Positions 1 to 9,151 of a stretch of DNA of 26,679 bases are shown here, in pieces. Every line of letters begins with the position of its first letter. Position 1 is the stretch's first letter. Position numbers and translations under genes: made by a program. Origin of the DNA: Candidatus Altarchaeum sp. (GTDB lineage: Archaea > Altiarchaeota > Altiarchaeia > Altiarchaeales > Altiarchaeaceae); contig JAGTWP010000015.1 in assembly GCA_018260755.1 (NCBI GenBank), positions 1-26,679 of the forward strand. Reading direction: 5' to 3'. The notes under the pieces are model-generated. The model had not been told where the DNA came from. It worked only from the letters and a program-made list of their open reading frames with translations, and did no database searches.

Positions 1-52
1 AAATTGATTATAAATTACAAATTGATTATAAATTACAAATTGATTATAAATT
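1..52. repeat. 18-bp tandem repeat, almost three copies
   Basis: The unit AAATTGATTATAAATTAC occurs at 1-18 and 19-36, and a third copy (37-52) is intact for 16 bases before diverging. It lies at the window edge, just past the 3' end of the minus-strand transferase gene, so the full array may extend further left. It is purely A/T-rich with no coding content. Confidence 0.85.
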
Positions 53-54
53 AA

Positions 55-1101
55 TTACAAATTATGTAAATTAGGAATGAAAAATATTAAAATAGCAATT
101 ATGCAAAATATTAATTCAATTCCGATAAATGTTAAGGTTAAATTTTTCTCGGAAATTCCTTTTGATAAATAAACAATAAACTGTAAAAATCCTTTTGGTT
201 TAGAGTAAGGATATAATTTTCCGTCAATGTATTTTCCTTCCCCGAATTTGGCGGTTCTTGGAAGTCCATTTTTTGCCTTTATGAAAAAATCAATTATAAA
301 AGGGAGCATAACAATAACACCATAACTTTCAAAATTTCCGATTATTACAGCAGTTGCAATTACTGCTCCAATCGTTAAATTTCCGACATCGCCGGGAAAA
401 ACCTTCGCAGGAAACCAATTGTATTTTAAAAATCCCAATAATGCACCTCCAAGAGAAATTAAAAGAATAAAAGCAATAAAACTTTCGGGTGTTCCAATAA
501 ACAATGCAATAACTGCCAAAGATAAACTCATAGTTATTCCCATTCCTGCTTCTACTCCATTAACTCCTGCGAGCATATTTGTCATATTACTGCAGGCAGT
601 GATGGCAACCGGAACTAAAATCAAGGCATATAAAATTCCGAAATTAATTTCGCCGATAAAAGGAATGTTTATGACCGGACTGCCGACACTTGCTATCGCA
701 ACCAATGGAAAAGATGCAAAAATCGGAATTACTGCTTTTACAGAATGTCTTAAATCAAACAGGTCATCAAGTATTCCGATAATTGCAATTACAAGAATTG
801 TAGATAGCGATGCAAAAATTAAGGTTAAATTTTTTCCATCTGTTATATCTATCAAAGATATTTCAAATATTTCATTAACATAAGTAATAATTCCGGTAAA
901 AACCAAAATACCTCCGCATAAGCCAATTACAACTGCCAGACCTCCCATCTCGGCGACCTCTTGTTTATCCGGCTTGTTTATATCTTTTCCTGTCATTCCT
1001 ATCGCCTTTAATTTTCTTATTAATCTCGGAAGGGTAAGATATGGAACTAAAAATGAAATTACAAAAGATATAAATCCAACTATCAATAAGGTATATTCCA
1101 T
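55..1101 (-). CDS. Polyprenyl-phosphate HexNAc-1-phosphate transferase (MraY/WecA/Alg7 family, GT4)
   Basis: Integral membrane enzyme expected to move a HexNAc-1-phosphate from a UDP-sugar onto dolichyl/polyprenyl phosphate, the first lipid-linked step of archaeal N-glycan or envelope glycan synthesis. The 348 residues are almost all hydrophobic helices. Family motifs are in order: KPDKQEVAEMGG (43-54), the Asp-Asp pair in GILDDLFDL (112-113), NMLAGVNG (175-182) and FPGDVGN (235-241), whose Asp is part of the active site. Length fits the archaeal/eukaryotic Alg7-like branch. The ATG start gives a natural N-terminal membrane helix. It follows atpI-atpK on the same strand after about 140 bp, in the place where atpE would normally be. 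The AglH function is plausible, but donor sugar and lipid cannot be read from sequence. Confidence 0.9.
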   Translation of the reverse strand: MEYTLLIVGFISFVISFLVPYLTLPRLIRKLKAIGMTGKDINKPDKQEVAEMGGLAVVIGLCGGILVFTGIITYVNEIFEISLIDITDGKNLTLIFASLSTILVIAIIGILDDLFDLRHSVKAVIPIFASFPLVAIASVGSPVINIPFIGEINFGILYALILVPVAITACSNMTNMLAGVNGVEAGMGITMSLSLAVIALFIGTPESFIAFILLISLGGALLGFLKYNWFPAKVFPGDVGNLTIGAVIATAVIIGNFESYGVIVMLPFIIDFFIKAKNGLPRTAKFGEGKYIDGKLYPYSKPKGFLQFIVYLSKGISEKNLTLTFIGIELIFCIIAILIFFIPNLHNL

Positions 1102-1244
1102 AATATAAGTCGTTTGATTTTTGATTTCAGAAAAAATTTAGAATGAAAAGTAAAGAATACGAAATAAAAAATATAAAAAAGAAAAAGAAAAAACCAAAAA
1201 TTCAAAATTTTACAATATCTATATATTCCTGCACTTTCATGCAC

Positions 1245-1685
1245 TTAAGCACTTATTAACATAAATGCTATAACGAATCCCATAATAACAGACAGATCCG
1301 GAATTGCAGTATATACAATATTGTTGACTTTTGTTGCAGGTGATCTTGCAGTTGAGCCAATACCTGCTGCTGCTACGGGTCCTTGTCCAATAGGCGTTAG
1401 TCCGGCAATTCCCATAGCAATTCCCGCACCAAGCATCTTCGCACCATCTAAAGAAGACATATCTACGTTAATCGCTCCAACAATCATTATTGCGATTACA
1501 AATCCAAAAATCACGGCTGTTTGTGGTAATGCTTCGAATATCAGCCCTGTCACAAATTCCTGTTTCTTTTCTGCTATAACTCCACTCGCACTTGCCCCGG
1601 CGAGACCACTTCCTATTGCACTTCCCAATCCCGGCAAACCCACTGCCAATCCGGCACCTATTGCCGCAAGTATAAATCCCTCCAT
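1245..1685 (-). CDS. atpK: A-type ATP synthase subunit K (rotor proteolipid, double hairpin)
   Basis: Membrane rotor (c-ring) subunit of the archaeal A1Ao ATP synthase, 146 residues folding as two helical hairpins, i.e. four membrane helices. The two halves are internally similar: EALPQTAVIFGFVIA (51-65) aligns with TAIPDLSVIMGFVIA (126-140). At the ion-carboxylate position the first hairpin has Gln55 and the second Asp130, so there is one carboxylate per double hairpin, as in V-type rings. PIGQGPVAAAGIG (98-110) keeps the Gln of the Enterococcus-type Na+ site. Thr56 is kept, but the next residue, a Gln ligand in Enterococcus, is Ala. It lies downstream of atpI after about 110 bp. Ion specificity is unresolved. 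Confidence 0.93.
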   Translation of the reverse strand: MEGFILAAIGAGLAVGLPGLGSAIGSGLAGASASGVIAEKKQEFVTGLIFEALPQTAVIFGFVIAIMIVGAINVDMSSLDGAKMLGAGIAMGIAGLTPIGQGPVAAAGIGSTARSPATKVNNIVYTAIPDLSVIMGFVIAFMLISA

Positions 1686-1753
1686 TTTCTTTATATTTTT
1701 AATTGATTTTTATTTTTTTGATAATTAAACTTTTTATTATGTCTATTATAATT

Positions 1754-1789
1754 AAATTTACATATAAATTTACATATAAATTTACATAT
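1754..1789. repeat. 12-bp tandem repeat, three exact copies
   Basis: Three perfect copies of AAATTTACATAT lie in the 111-bp spacer between atpI and atpK, upstream of the atpK start. The repeat could tune spacing or provide redundant promoter-like A/T sequence; no function is shown. Confidence 0.9.
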
Positions 1790-1796
1790 ACTATCT

Positions 1797-3830
1797 TCAT
1801 TGCTCTTCTACATAAGTGTATTTTCTTTTTTCTTCAAACGGTTTAAATTCATAACCTCCCCCTTCATAATATCTTGAAAAGTGTTCAACATACAGCAACC
1901 TCAACGCCTGGACAAAAGCACTTAGGACACCGATTAAAAAGTGAAGTGTTTGTCCAGCAGCAAATATAAGTATTGCAAATATTCCAAAGGCAAAACCCCA
2001 TGTCATTCCAGCTAACTGGTTAAATGCAGCTGCTACTGCACCTGCAGCAACAACCAGCGCCATAATTCTGGCGTAAGACAATATAAATGCAAAATAATCA
2101 ATTGCTTCTATCAGCGATAATCTAGGATCATGTTTCAAAGCAATCACAAATCCAATACCAATTAAAAACAGTGCCGCATCAGTAAAAATTGTGTCGGTAA
2201 ATGGAAGAAAAGGAAATCCGAAAACCTTTCCGAAAGATCCAAAAAATATTATGATCATTCCCAATCCGAATAAACACCAACTTATATATTTGTATAATGC
2301 TTCCTTTCGTTCCTTTCTTCTCATAGCGTCATAAAGTCCAAGCACAGTTCCGGACCATATATGAATTACCCCGAACCCGATAGCAATTTGAAGATAAAAT
2401 TTTAAATCAAGACCTGCGGGATGGAATAACTGTAACGGAAGATTTTTCTCTTCTTCTCCGGGCAATATTATATTATGTAATAAATTTCCAAAATACTCCC
2501 CGTTAATAATACCAACCCCTATTGCTATAACTGCACATATAGCAACAAAAGACATAAAATTTTTAAGCCCGTCAGAATAGGCCCCGTACTTTTTGCGCAG
2601 CATCAAAGCAATTCCTAACAATATTAGTCCGTAACATGCATCTGCTATCATTAAACCGATCATAAATGCAGCAGCCGGAACCACAACAAAAGACGGATCT
2701 ATGTGGTTATATTTCGGAAGCCCGTAAATTGATGTAAGGAATTCAAATTTCTTTATTACTCCTGGATTTTGCATCATGGTCGGAGCATTTTTTAGATCCT
2801 TATTCATCTTTACTACGCATACTCCTTCTGATTTCTCTTCAATGAGCTCTTTTATTTTACCTGATAATTGTGCAGGGACATACGCCTTAAAATAAGTTGT
2901 TTTTTCTGTTGAACAGCCATTAACAAATATTTCATATCTTTCTTTTTCAATTTCCAAAAGTTCCCTGCATATTAATAACTCTTCGTAATTCTCATCAAAA
3001 AATTTCTTTAGCGCAGCATTCAAATCATTTATTTCTTTTTCAATCTCGCCGGTTTTTTCTGACAATATTTTTATACCTTCTATAACAGTGCACTCTTTTG
3101 GCTCTTTCAGTATTCTAGCATTACCTGAAATTTTTTGTATAAATGAGTTTGCATTTTCATTCGGAATAACAATCGTTGCAGCATAAGTTACTTTTTTCTT
3201 GGTTCTTTCTAGTTCATATCGCCTGACATAAGAAATTTCACCGTTTGCATACATTGATTCAAGATTATTAAACACTTCATCACCTTCAAAAACAGAAATA
3301 AGTATTGTATAATATAAGCCCTTTCCGAGAGTGCTTAAATCAAAATTTCCCAACACATTTGAAAGGACTGAAATTTCTTCAATCTCTTTTTTCAGTTCGG
3401 ATAATTCGGCACTTTTTTTCTCAATCTTATTTGCGAGCACAATTACTCCATTTTCTCCGTCTTTAATCTTTGATACATCCTCGGCACGTTTTATTACTTC
3501 TCCGAAATTTAGCCGTTCTGTTTTTTTCTTTTCAATCTTCTCAACACTAAGCATCTCCTCAAGAAATGTTGCTTTTTTTGTTTCAAATCTGCTTAAAATT
3601 CCGATAATTCTATAAATCTCCAGCAAATTTTTTGACACATCAGCTTCACGCTCCAATGGAACCCCCCTCTTTAAGTCAAGTTCAAATTTTTTATTAATTT
3701 CGGAAATTTCGTTATCACTTAGGAATTCAATCTGGGTAATTCCTTTCTGATGAAGTGCTTTTATTACCTTATCTTTATAGCTGTTATGCACTACAACCTC
3801 AAGTTCATGCATCATTGCCGGCTGAAGCAT
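1797..3830 (-). CDS. atpI: A-type ATP synthase subunit I (stator/ion half-channel, V-ATPase subunit a homologue)
   Basis: Large stator subunit that carries the ion half-channels of the A1Ao ATP synthase. The N-terminal half (about 1-370) is soluble and charged with predicted coiled coils, as expected for the peripheral-stalk arm. The C-terminal half (about 380-650) has around seven to eight membrane helices. The channel arginines are visible in the helix beginning SYARIMALVVAAG and near the end in AFVQALRLLYVEHFSRYYEGGG. The length of 677 is normal. The annotated Met is followed by a second candidate, MMHELEVVV, five residues in. The first ATG sits in AAAATTTAAAATG with a TATA-like TTTATAAA about 34 bp upstream. 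Subunits E, C, F, A, B and D are not in the window. Confidence 0.95.
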   Translation of the reverse strand: MLQPAMMHELEVVVHNSYKDKVIKALHQKGITQIEFLSDNEISEINKKFELDLKRGVPLEREADVSKNLLEIYRIIGILSRFETKKATFLEEMLSVEKIEKKKTERLNFGEVIKRAEDVSKIKDGENGVIVLANKIEKKSAELSELKKEIEEISVLSNVLGNFDLSTLGKGLYYTILISVFEGDEVFNNLESMYANGEISYVRRYELERTKKKVTYAATIVIPNENANSFIQKISGNARILKEPKECTVIEGIKILSEKTGEIEKEINDLNAALKKFFDENYEELLICRELLEIEKERYEIFVNGCSTEKTTYFKAYVPAQLSGKIKELIEEKSEGVCVVKMNKDLKNAPTMMQNPGVIKKFEFLTSIYGLPKYNHIDPSFVVVPAAAFMIGLMIADACYGLILLGIALMLRKKYGAYSDGLKNFMSFVAICAVIAIGVGIINGEYFGNLLHNIILPGEEEKNLPLQLFHPAGLDLKFYLQIAIGFGVIHIWSGTVLGLYDAMRRKERKEALYKYISWCLFGLGMIIIFFGSFGKVFGFPFLPFTDTIFTDAALFLIGIGFVIALKHDPRLSLIEAIDYFAFILSYARIMALVVAAGAVAAAFNQLAGMTWGFAFGIFAILIFAAGQTLHFLIGVLSAFVQALRLLYVEHFSRYYEGGGYEFKPFEEKRKYTYVEEQ

Positions 3831-3860
3831 TTTAAATTTTGAATTAAATTTTGTAATTGA

Positions 3861-3868
3861 TTTATAAA
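3861..3868 (-). promoter_or_regulatory. TATA-like box for atpI
   Basis: On the minus strand TTTATAAA is centred about 34 bp upstream of the atpI ATG, a spacing that would give a leader of under ten bases by normal archaeal geometry. It lies in the A/T-rich divergent spacer (3831-4029) shared with tiaS. In sequence this rich in A/T the match is only suggestive. Confidence 0.35.
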
Positions 3869-4029
3869 TTTAATTAGTTATAATAATGAAATAATTAGTT
3901 TTATAATAAATTATAAAAAGAATTATTAAGAATTACTACTTATATTAAATATATTTGAATAATTTCAATTCGCTATTTTTCAATTTTAAAAATTTATTTT
4001 TAAAGAAAATATATTAAATTATTATTAAA

Positions 4030-5343
4030 ATGTTCATTGCATTAGACGATACTGACTCAACGGAAGGAATGTGCACAACCTATCTTACAACATTAATTTT
4101 AAGGAAATTAAGAAATAAATATCCGAATTTAAATACGGGAATGCCAAATTTAGTTCGGCTGAATCCTAATATCCCCTACAAAACACGAGGAAACGGAGCA
4201 TGCTGGTTTCACATTGATGACAATAATGATAATAATTTAAGCAACGAAAAAAAAGAAAAAGAAAAAGAGATGAAGTTAAGAAAGAAAGACATAAAAACAA
4301 TTGTTTTGGAATTTCTTAAAAAATATTCACTGTTTGAGGATGAGAATACAAATCCTGCCTGTTTATTTTTGGATGATAAAAATTTTGATAAAAATTTTGA
4401 AATTTTAAATAAATTTTACAAAAAAGCGGTAAGTCAATTATGCACAATTGAAGAAGCAGATGAAACCGGAAAAAAAATAAATGCAGAGGTTTATAAATTT
4501 AAAAACGGGAGGGGAATAATCGGTTGTCTCGGAGGTCTGGGCTGTGACTTTGCTGATTTGACTTATGAATTGCTTGTTTACAGAACAGAGGAAAATTTTG
4601 GTAAGGAAAGAAAGATTGATGTGGAAAGTGTCTTTAAAATGCATGAATTGCTTTATCCTGAGACCTTTGATAATGTGAATGAGGAAGAGCATAAACTTGT
4701 TTTTATGCCTCACGGAAAAGACCCGATACTTTGCGGAATAAGAGGAAATAGTGTTGATGTTGTTAATAAGGCATTTTCAATGCTCAAATTCAGGGAAGAA
4801 ATTTCATTCATGCAAATTTTCAGGACAAACCAGCATACTGATGCCCATTTAATGCCTAAAAAAATTTCGGAATTAAAGCAGTATGATGCTGCAATAATTG
4901 AAGGAACGGTTATTGAAAATCCGAAAAGAATAGAAAAAGGCCATACATTTTTTAAAATTTCCGACGGGACAGCAAATATTACCTGTGCTGCTTACGGAGT
5001 GACATGTCTAAAAAACATAGCGTTTAATTTAGTTAAGGAAGACAAAGTCCGGCTATGCGGGGGAATTGAGAGTCATAAAGATACATTTAACATTGAAAAA
5101 ATTGAAATTATTGAACTGGCAAAAATTTATAAAAAAGAAAATCCCATTTGCCCGAACTGCAAAATTCGTATGAAATCAGAGGGAAAAGATAAGGGATTCC
5201 AGTGCAAAAAGTGCAAGTTACGGCTTAAAAATGATACTGTCCGATTTATTGAAATTCCAAGAAATTTAAAACAGGAAATTTATGAAGTTGAGCCGGGGCA
5301 CAGAAGACATTTGAGCAAGCAGTTATGCAGATATAAAATTTGA
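4030..5343 (+). CDS. tiaS: tRNA(Ile2) 2-agmatinylcytidine synthase TiaS
   Basis: ATP-dependent enzyme that attaches agmatine to C34 of the tRNA-Ile CAU anticodon so that it reads AUA, an archaeal-only modification that this A/T-rich genome must need heavily. The N-terminus MFIALDDTDSTEGMCTTYL is the family signature, and GRGIIGCLGGLGCDFADLTYE (about 160-180) is the conserved Gly-rich core. An OB-fold-like stretch (about 288-345, around EGTVIENPKRIEKGHTFFKI) and a C-terminal zinc ribbon (CPNC then CKKC, about 374-397) complete the architecture. The length of 437 is typical. A Lys/Asn/Glu-rich insertion near 73-90 is low complexity. It is transcribed away from atpI and is followed by the helicase after 74 bp. 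Confidence 0.95.
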   Translation: MFIALDDTDSTEGMCTTYLTTLILRKLRNKYPNLNTGMPNLVRLNPNIPYKTRGNGACWFHIDDNNDNNLSNEKKEKEKEMKLRKKDIKTIVLEFLKKYSLFEDENTNPACLFLDDKNFDKNFEILNKFYKKAVSQLCTIEEADETGKKINAEVYKFKNGRGIIGCLGGLGCDFADLTYELLVYRTEENFGKERKIDVESVFKMHELLYPETFDNVNEEEHKLVFMPHGKDPILCGIRGNSVDVVNKAFSMLKFREEISFMQIFRTNQHTDAHLMPKKISELKQYDAAIIEGTVIENPKRIEKGHTFFKISDGTANITCAAYGVTCLKNIAFNLVKEDKVRLCGGIESHKDTFNIEKIEIIELAKIYKKENPICPNCKIRMKSEGKDKGFQCKKCKLRLKNDTVRFIEIPRNLKQEIYEVEPGHRRHLSKQLCRYKI

Positions 5344-5360
5344 GGTTTAAATTTAATCTT

Positions 5361-5399
5361 AGTAATTTAGTTTAGTAATTTAGTTTAGTAATTTAGTTT
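5361..5399. repeat. 13-bp tandem repeat, three exact copies
   Basis: AGTAATTTAGTTT is repeated three times without mismatch in the 74-bp spacer between tiaS and the helicase gene. The last copy ends 18 bp before the helicase ATG, so copy-number change would alter the spacing of its upstream region. Confidence 0.9.
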
Positions 5400-5417
5400 T
5401 AAGTAGCAAAATTTAAA

Positions 5418-8057
5418 ATGCCAATAAATGCAGAAAAACAAAAAATAATTGAACAAGATGGCAATGTCCTGGTTACTGCTAATCCCGGGACCGGAAAGAC
5501 GGATTTGCTTGCTTATAAGTATACCTATTTAATAAAAAAAGGTATTGAGCCCGAACAGATACTTTGCCTTACCTTTACCGAAAAGGCAAAGAAGGAAATG
5601 AAAAACAGAATTGTTAATATTCTCAAAGAACAAAATTTTTCTTTGGATATCTCCAAATTAAAGGTGTTTACTTTTCATTCTTATGCCATGGACAATATTG
5701 AAGAAAACGGGATATTAAGCACTAACCTGCTGAGATGTACTATTTTAAGGTATATTAAGGATAAAAAAATTTTGAATTATTCCGACGAATATCTCATTGA
5801 TAATATTGTTCCTAAGATGGAAAATTTAATGAGATACTTGAAAAGTTTTGGGATAACTCCTTACAAAATAGATATTGCAGAAGCAAAAAATTTCCTGAAT
5901 GATGGAAAGAAATACAATAAGGAAGAAATAGAACAATTTGCAGAATATTTTGTTGATATTTTCAGGTCTTATGAAGAACTAAAAAACAAAAGAGGTATTG
6001 ATTATGCTGATATGCTGCTCAAATTTATTGAATTGAAAAATAAGAATATATTTGATTATGTATTGGTTGATGAATTGCAGGATGTTAATATGATGGAAGC
6101 GGATGTTGCCATCATGTCGTGCAGAAATTTTTTTGTTGTAGGTGATAAAAAACAGGCGATTTTTGGCTTTCAGGGTGGCTCAATAATAAATTTCAGGAAG
6201 TTTGAAAATTCGGAAAAATTTATACTTTCCGAGAATTTCCGAAGCACGAATGAAATTTTGAATTATGCAAAAAATTATTTTGTCTCTAAAACAAAAGATA
6301 TCTCGCACAAAGAAGAACTAAAAAATTTATACAATGCTCGCAGTAAAACAGGACAAAAGCCCGCCATTTACGAAGTTGATAAGAACAAAATATATGCTGT
6401 TGCCTGCGAACTTGTCGGAAATTTGGACGGAAAAACGGCAATCATAGTGAGAACAAATTCTCAGATAACTCGGTTAGCAGGGGAACTCAAATCAAGAGGA
6501 ATAAATTTCGGTTCAACATTTCTATCATCTTCCGGCGACGCTAAAAAATACATTATAAATTTTATAAAGGGTATTTTAAGTTCTGATGTGCAGGATGTGA
6601 AAAATGCCATGTTTACTCCTTTTTTTCCATGTTCGTTGCGAGAGGCGTTTGAGATTTCATCTGTAAAGAAGGTAAGTATTGAAGATATATATGAAAAAAT
6701 TCCTGCTTTCATGGAACTTCGCAAAGATATAAAAAATGCTGATGATATAAATATTCTTTTCAGAGAAAGAATAATTCCGATGTGTATAATCCATGGCGAA
6801 GAATATCTTTCCGCTGGAATGGCTATACATTCGGCGTATCAGGAGGCATTATTTACCCTTGATGATAAATCTCTTGAATCCATGGTGGCTTATCTGAAAT
6901 CAACAGAACTGCCGTCTATGGATTCTGACATTGAAAGAAGGCTTACTCTTACAACAGTTCATAAAGCAAAAGGCATGCAGTTTGACAATGTGATTTATAT
7001 TCCGTCAAAACCAAAAGACAACGGCGATTTTATGGATAATATAGTTAAGGGGATTTTGAAATCAAAAGGGATAGATGTTGAAGAAGAACTTGAAGAAGAA
7101 GACCTGAGGGTTGATTTCGTTGCCTTTACCAGGGCAAAGAACAAATTGTTTATTCTTACGGATAAAATTAATGATTATTTGAACGATTACGGAGAACTTA
7201 ATGATGCGCATATTGACATTGGCAAATCACAAGCATCTGATTTGAATGAAAGCGTGAAGAGGGCATTCAATTTGTTTGTCAATAAAAAATTTGATGAAGC
7301 AAAGGCATTATTGAATTCAAATAATAAAGATAAATGGATAAATGACTTTGTCAGAAATTATTTTGAATCGCTGGAAGGTCTTTCTTTCAGTTCGCTTCCC
7401 GATAAAGCTTATGATTTTTTCGTCCATGAAATTTTGAAAATAAAGGAAAAGAATGACGCTGTCTCGCTGGGTTCGGAGGTACATAATGCCGCAAGACAAA
7501 TATTGTCCGGAGAAGAATATTCTGCAAGTCAAGATGCCGAACCCTTTGTTGAAAATATTTTAAAACTTATTGAAGAAATCAAGAAAAGTTATCCCGAGAT
7601 AGTTGCAGTAGAACTGAAGCTGGAACTTCCCCTAAACCATCTTGGATTTGATTCAAATTTAAAATTTAAGTCAAGTATTGATGCCATATTTAAAAACAAA
7701 GATAACTATCTGATAGCTGACTGGAAAACAAACAAGGACATCAATAATGCATCTAAACACAGGCAGCAGCTTGAAATTTATAAAAGAATTTTTTCAATTA
7801 AGAAAGGTGTTGATTTAAAAAACATCAAAGTTGCAATCGGTTATGCAGGATTGAGAAGTATAATAAATACAGGTAAAATTAATTACGAACTTGATATGAA
7901 GCAACCGGTTTCAAGCACTTTTGATACTATTTCCAAAAGAATTAACATGCTGTTGTCGTGGATTAAAACACCTGAAAAGTTTTTTGATGACTTTATTAAA
8001 GAGGATGTTGATGATATGCTTTGGAGGAGTGTTGCAGAAGAATTTAATAAAAAATAG
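5418..8057 (+). CDS. UvrD/Rep-family superfamily 1 helicase fused to a RecB-like PD-(D/E)XK nuclease
   Basis: DNA helicase-nuclease of 879 residues resembling bacterial AddA. Superfamily 1A motifs occur in order: Walker A ANPGTGKT (21-28), LTFTEKAKKEMKNRI (motif Ia), DELQD (218-222, usually DEYQD or DEFQD), GDKKQAIFGFQGG (motif III), LSENFRS (motif IV), TTVHKAKGMQFDNVIYI (motif V) and FVAFTRAKNKLFIL (motif VI, about 566-579). The C-terminal part has the RecB-nuclease pattern: GSEVHNAARQIL, then SSIDAIF with Asp755, IADWKTNK with Asp768 and Lys770, and QLEIYK. It probably acts in double-strand-break end processing or foreign-DNA degradation. No AddB-like partner is adjacent. The start is the only Met ahead of motif I. 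Confidence 0.9.
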   Translation: MPINAEKQKIIEQDGNVLVTANPGTGKTDLLAYKYTYLIKKGIEPEQILCLTFTEKAKKEMKNRIVNILKEQNFSLDISKLKVFTFHSYAMDNIEENGILSTNLLRCTILRYIKDKKILNYSDEYLIDNIVPKMENLMRYLKSFGITPYKIDIAEAKNFLNDGKKYNKEEIEQFAEYFVDIFRSYEELKNKRGIDYADMLLKFIELKNKNIFDYVLVDELQDVNMMEADVAIMSCRNFFVVGDKKQAIFGFQGGSIINFRKFENSEKFILSENFRSTNEILNYAKNYFVSKTKDISHKEELKNLYNARSKTGQKPAIYEVDKNKIYAVACELVGNLDGKTAIIVRTNSQITRLAGELKSRGINFGSTFLSSSGDAKKYIINFIKGILSSDVQDVKNAMFTPFFPCSLREAFEISSVKKVSIEDIYEKIPAFMELRKDIKNADDINILFRERIIPMCIIHGEEYLSAGMAIHSAYQEALFTLDDKSLESMVAYLKSTELPSMDSDIERRLTLTTVHKAKGMQFDNVIYIPSKPKDNGDFMDNIVKGILKSKGIDVEEELEEEDLRVDFVAFTRAKNKLFILTDKINDYLNDYGELNDAHIDIGKSQASDLNESVKRAFNLFVNKKFDEAKALLNSNNKDKWINDFVRNYFESLEGLSFSSLPDKAYDFFVHEILKIKEKNDAVSLGSEVHNAARQILSGEEYSASQDAEPFVENILKLIEEIKKSYPEIVAVELKLELPLNHLGFDSNLKFKSSIDAIFKNKDNYLIADWKTNKDINNASKHRQQLEIYKRIFSIKKGVDLKNIKVAIGYAGLRSIINTGKINYELDMKQPVSSTFDTISKRINMLLSWIKTPEKFFDDFIKEDVDDMLWRSVAEEFNKK

Positions 8058-8114
8058 AAAATGAAATTAATAATAGAAAATCAAATATTAACATCTAAAA
8101 TTTAAAATTTTTAA

Positions 8115-9041
8115 ATGAAATCCTCATCACCTGCAAAAATAATATTGCTTGGAGAACATGCAGCTGTTTACGGAAATCCCGTAATTGCGGCAACTGTAAA
8201 TTTAAGGACATATATTGATGTTAAAAAGAGAACTGACACAAAATTTTTTATAACAGAAAACAAAAATACGGAAATTTTTGACGGCATAAATAGTAATAAA
8301 TTTATAGGAAAATTTCCCGTAGTTGCAGAAGGTGTTCGTAAAGTTGAAAATTATATAAATCAAAAGTCAGGGTTAGACATAGAAATTTCATCACAAATTC
8401 CAATTGGCAAAGGACTTGGAAGTTCTGCATCTCTTGGAGCGGCTTTGTGTTTGGCAACAGCAGAAGAATTGGGACACAATTTGACAATAAAAGAAGTTGC
8501 AAATTTATCGTGGAATATTGAAAATGTAGTGCATAAAAAGTCATCCGGTGTTGACCCATTCACTGTCTCTTACGGAGGAATAATAAAATACACAAAAGGA
8601 AATGCGGAAAAGATAAAGATAGATGAGAATTTGGATGTTGCTATTGCCGATACAGGAATATCAATGAATACCGGAAAAGTTGTTATGGGCGTCTTCGGAT
8701 TGAAGGAACGGAATGAGAAAATTTTTGATGAATGGCTAAAGACAATGAAAATTATTGTTGAAGACGGGATAAATTTCCTAAAAAACAAAGACTATGAAAA
8801 TTTTGCCGACCTGATGAATATAAATCACGGAATGCTAAATGCTGTCGGCGTATCATCAATTGAATTGGAAAATGTTGTTTTTGAGTTAAGAAAATTTTAT
8901 AAAGGTGCAAAATTATGTGGGAAAGGACAAGGAGGAATTGCAATAGGACTGAAAAAAATAAAAGATACTGATAAATCAGACAGTAATTTAAATTTTATTT
9001 CGGCAAAGATATGTAATGAAGGTGTCAGAATTGAAGAATAA
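8115..9041 (+). CDS. mvk: Mevalonate kinase (GHMP kinase)
   Basis: Phosphorylates mevalonate to 5-phosphomevalonate with ATP, the committed kinase step toward archaeal isoprenoid lipids. Signatures: SSPAKIILLGEHAAVYGNP (3-22), the GHMP ATP loop PIGKGLGSSAS (96-106), GVDPFTVSYGG (about 144-154) and the C-terminal GKGQGGIAIGL. The length of 308 matches archaeal enzymes. It starts 57 bp after the helicase gene and may be co-transcribed with it. The ATG lies in the local A/T start context with no Shine-Dalgarno motif. The thiolase 1.6 kb downstream feeds the same pathway. Confidence 0.95.
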   Translation: MKSSSPAKIILLGEHAAVYGNPVIAATVNLRTYIDVKKRTDTKFFITENKNTEIFDGINSNKFIGKFPVVAEGVRKVENYINQKSGLDIEISSQIPIGKGLGSSASLGAALCLATAEELGHNLTIKEVANLSWNIENVVHKKSSGVDPFTVSYGGIIKYTKGNAEKIKIDENLDVAIADTGISMNTGKVVMGVFGLKERNEKIFDEWLKTMKIIVEDGINFLKNKDYENFADLMNINHGMLNAVGVSSIELENVVFELRKFYKGAKLCGKGQGGIAIGLKKIKDTDKSDSNLNFISAKICNEGVRIEE

Positions 9042-9151
9042 AAATTGACTGTAATTTTAAATCCGTGCCAAACCATTCAGCCACACAAAAAATGCTTTCA
9101 CAAATTTTTTGCTTCCATCATTATTAGTTCCATAATCAATTAAATTTATAT

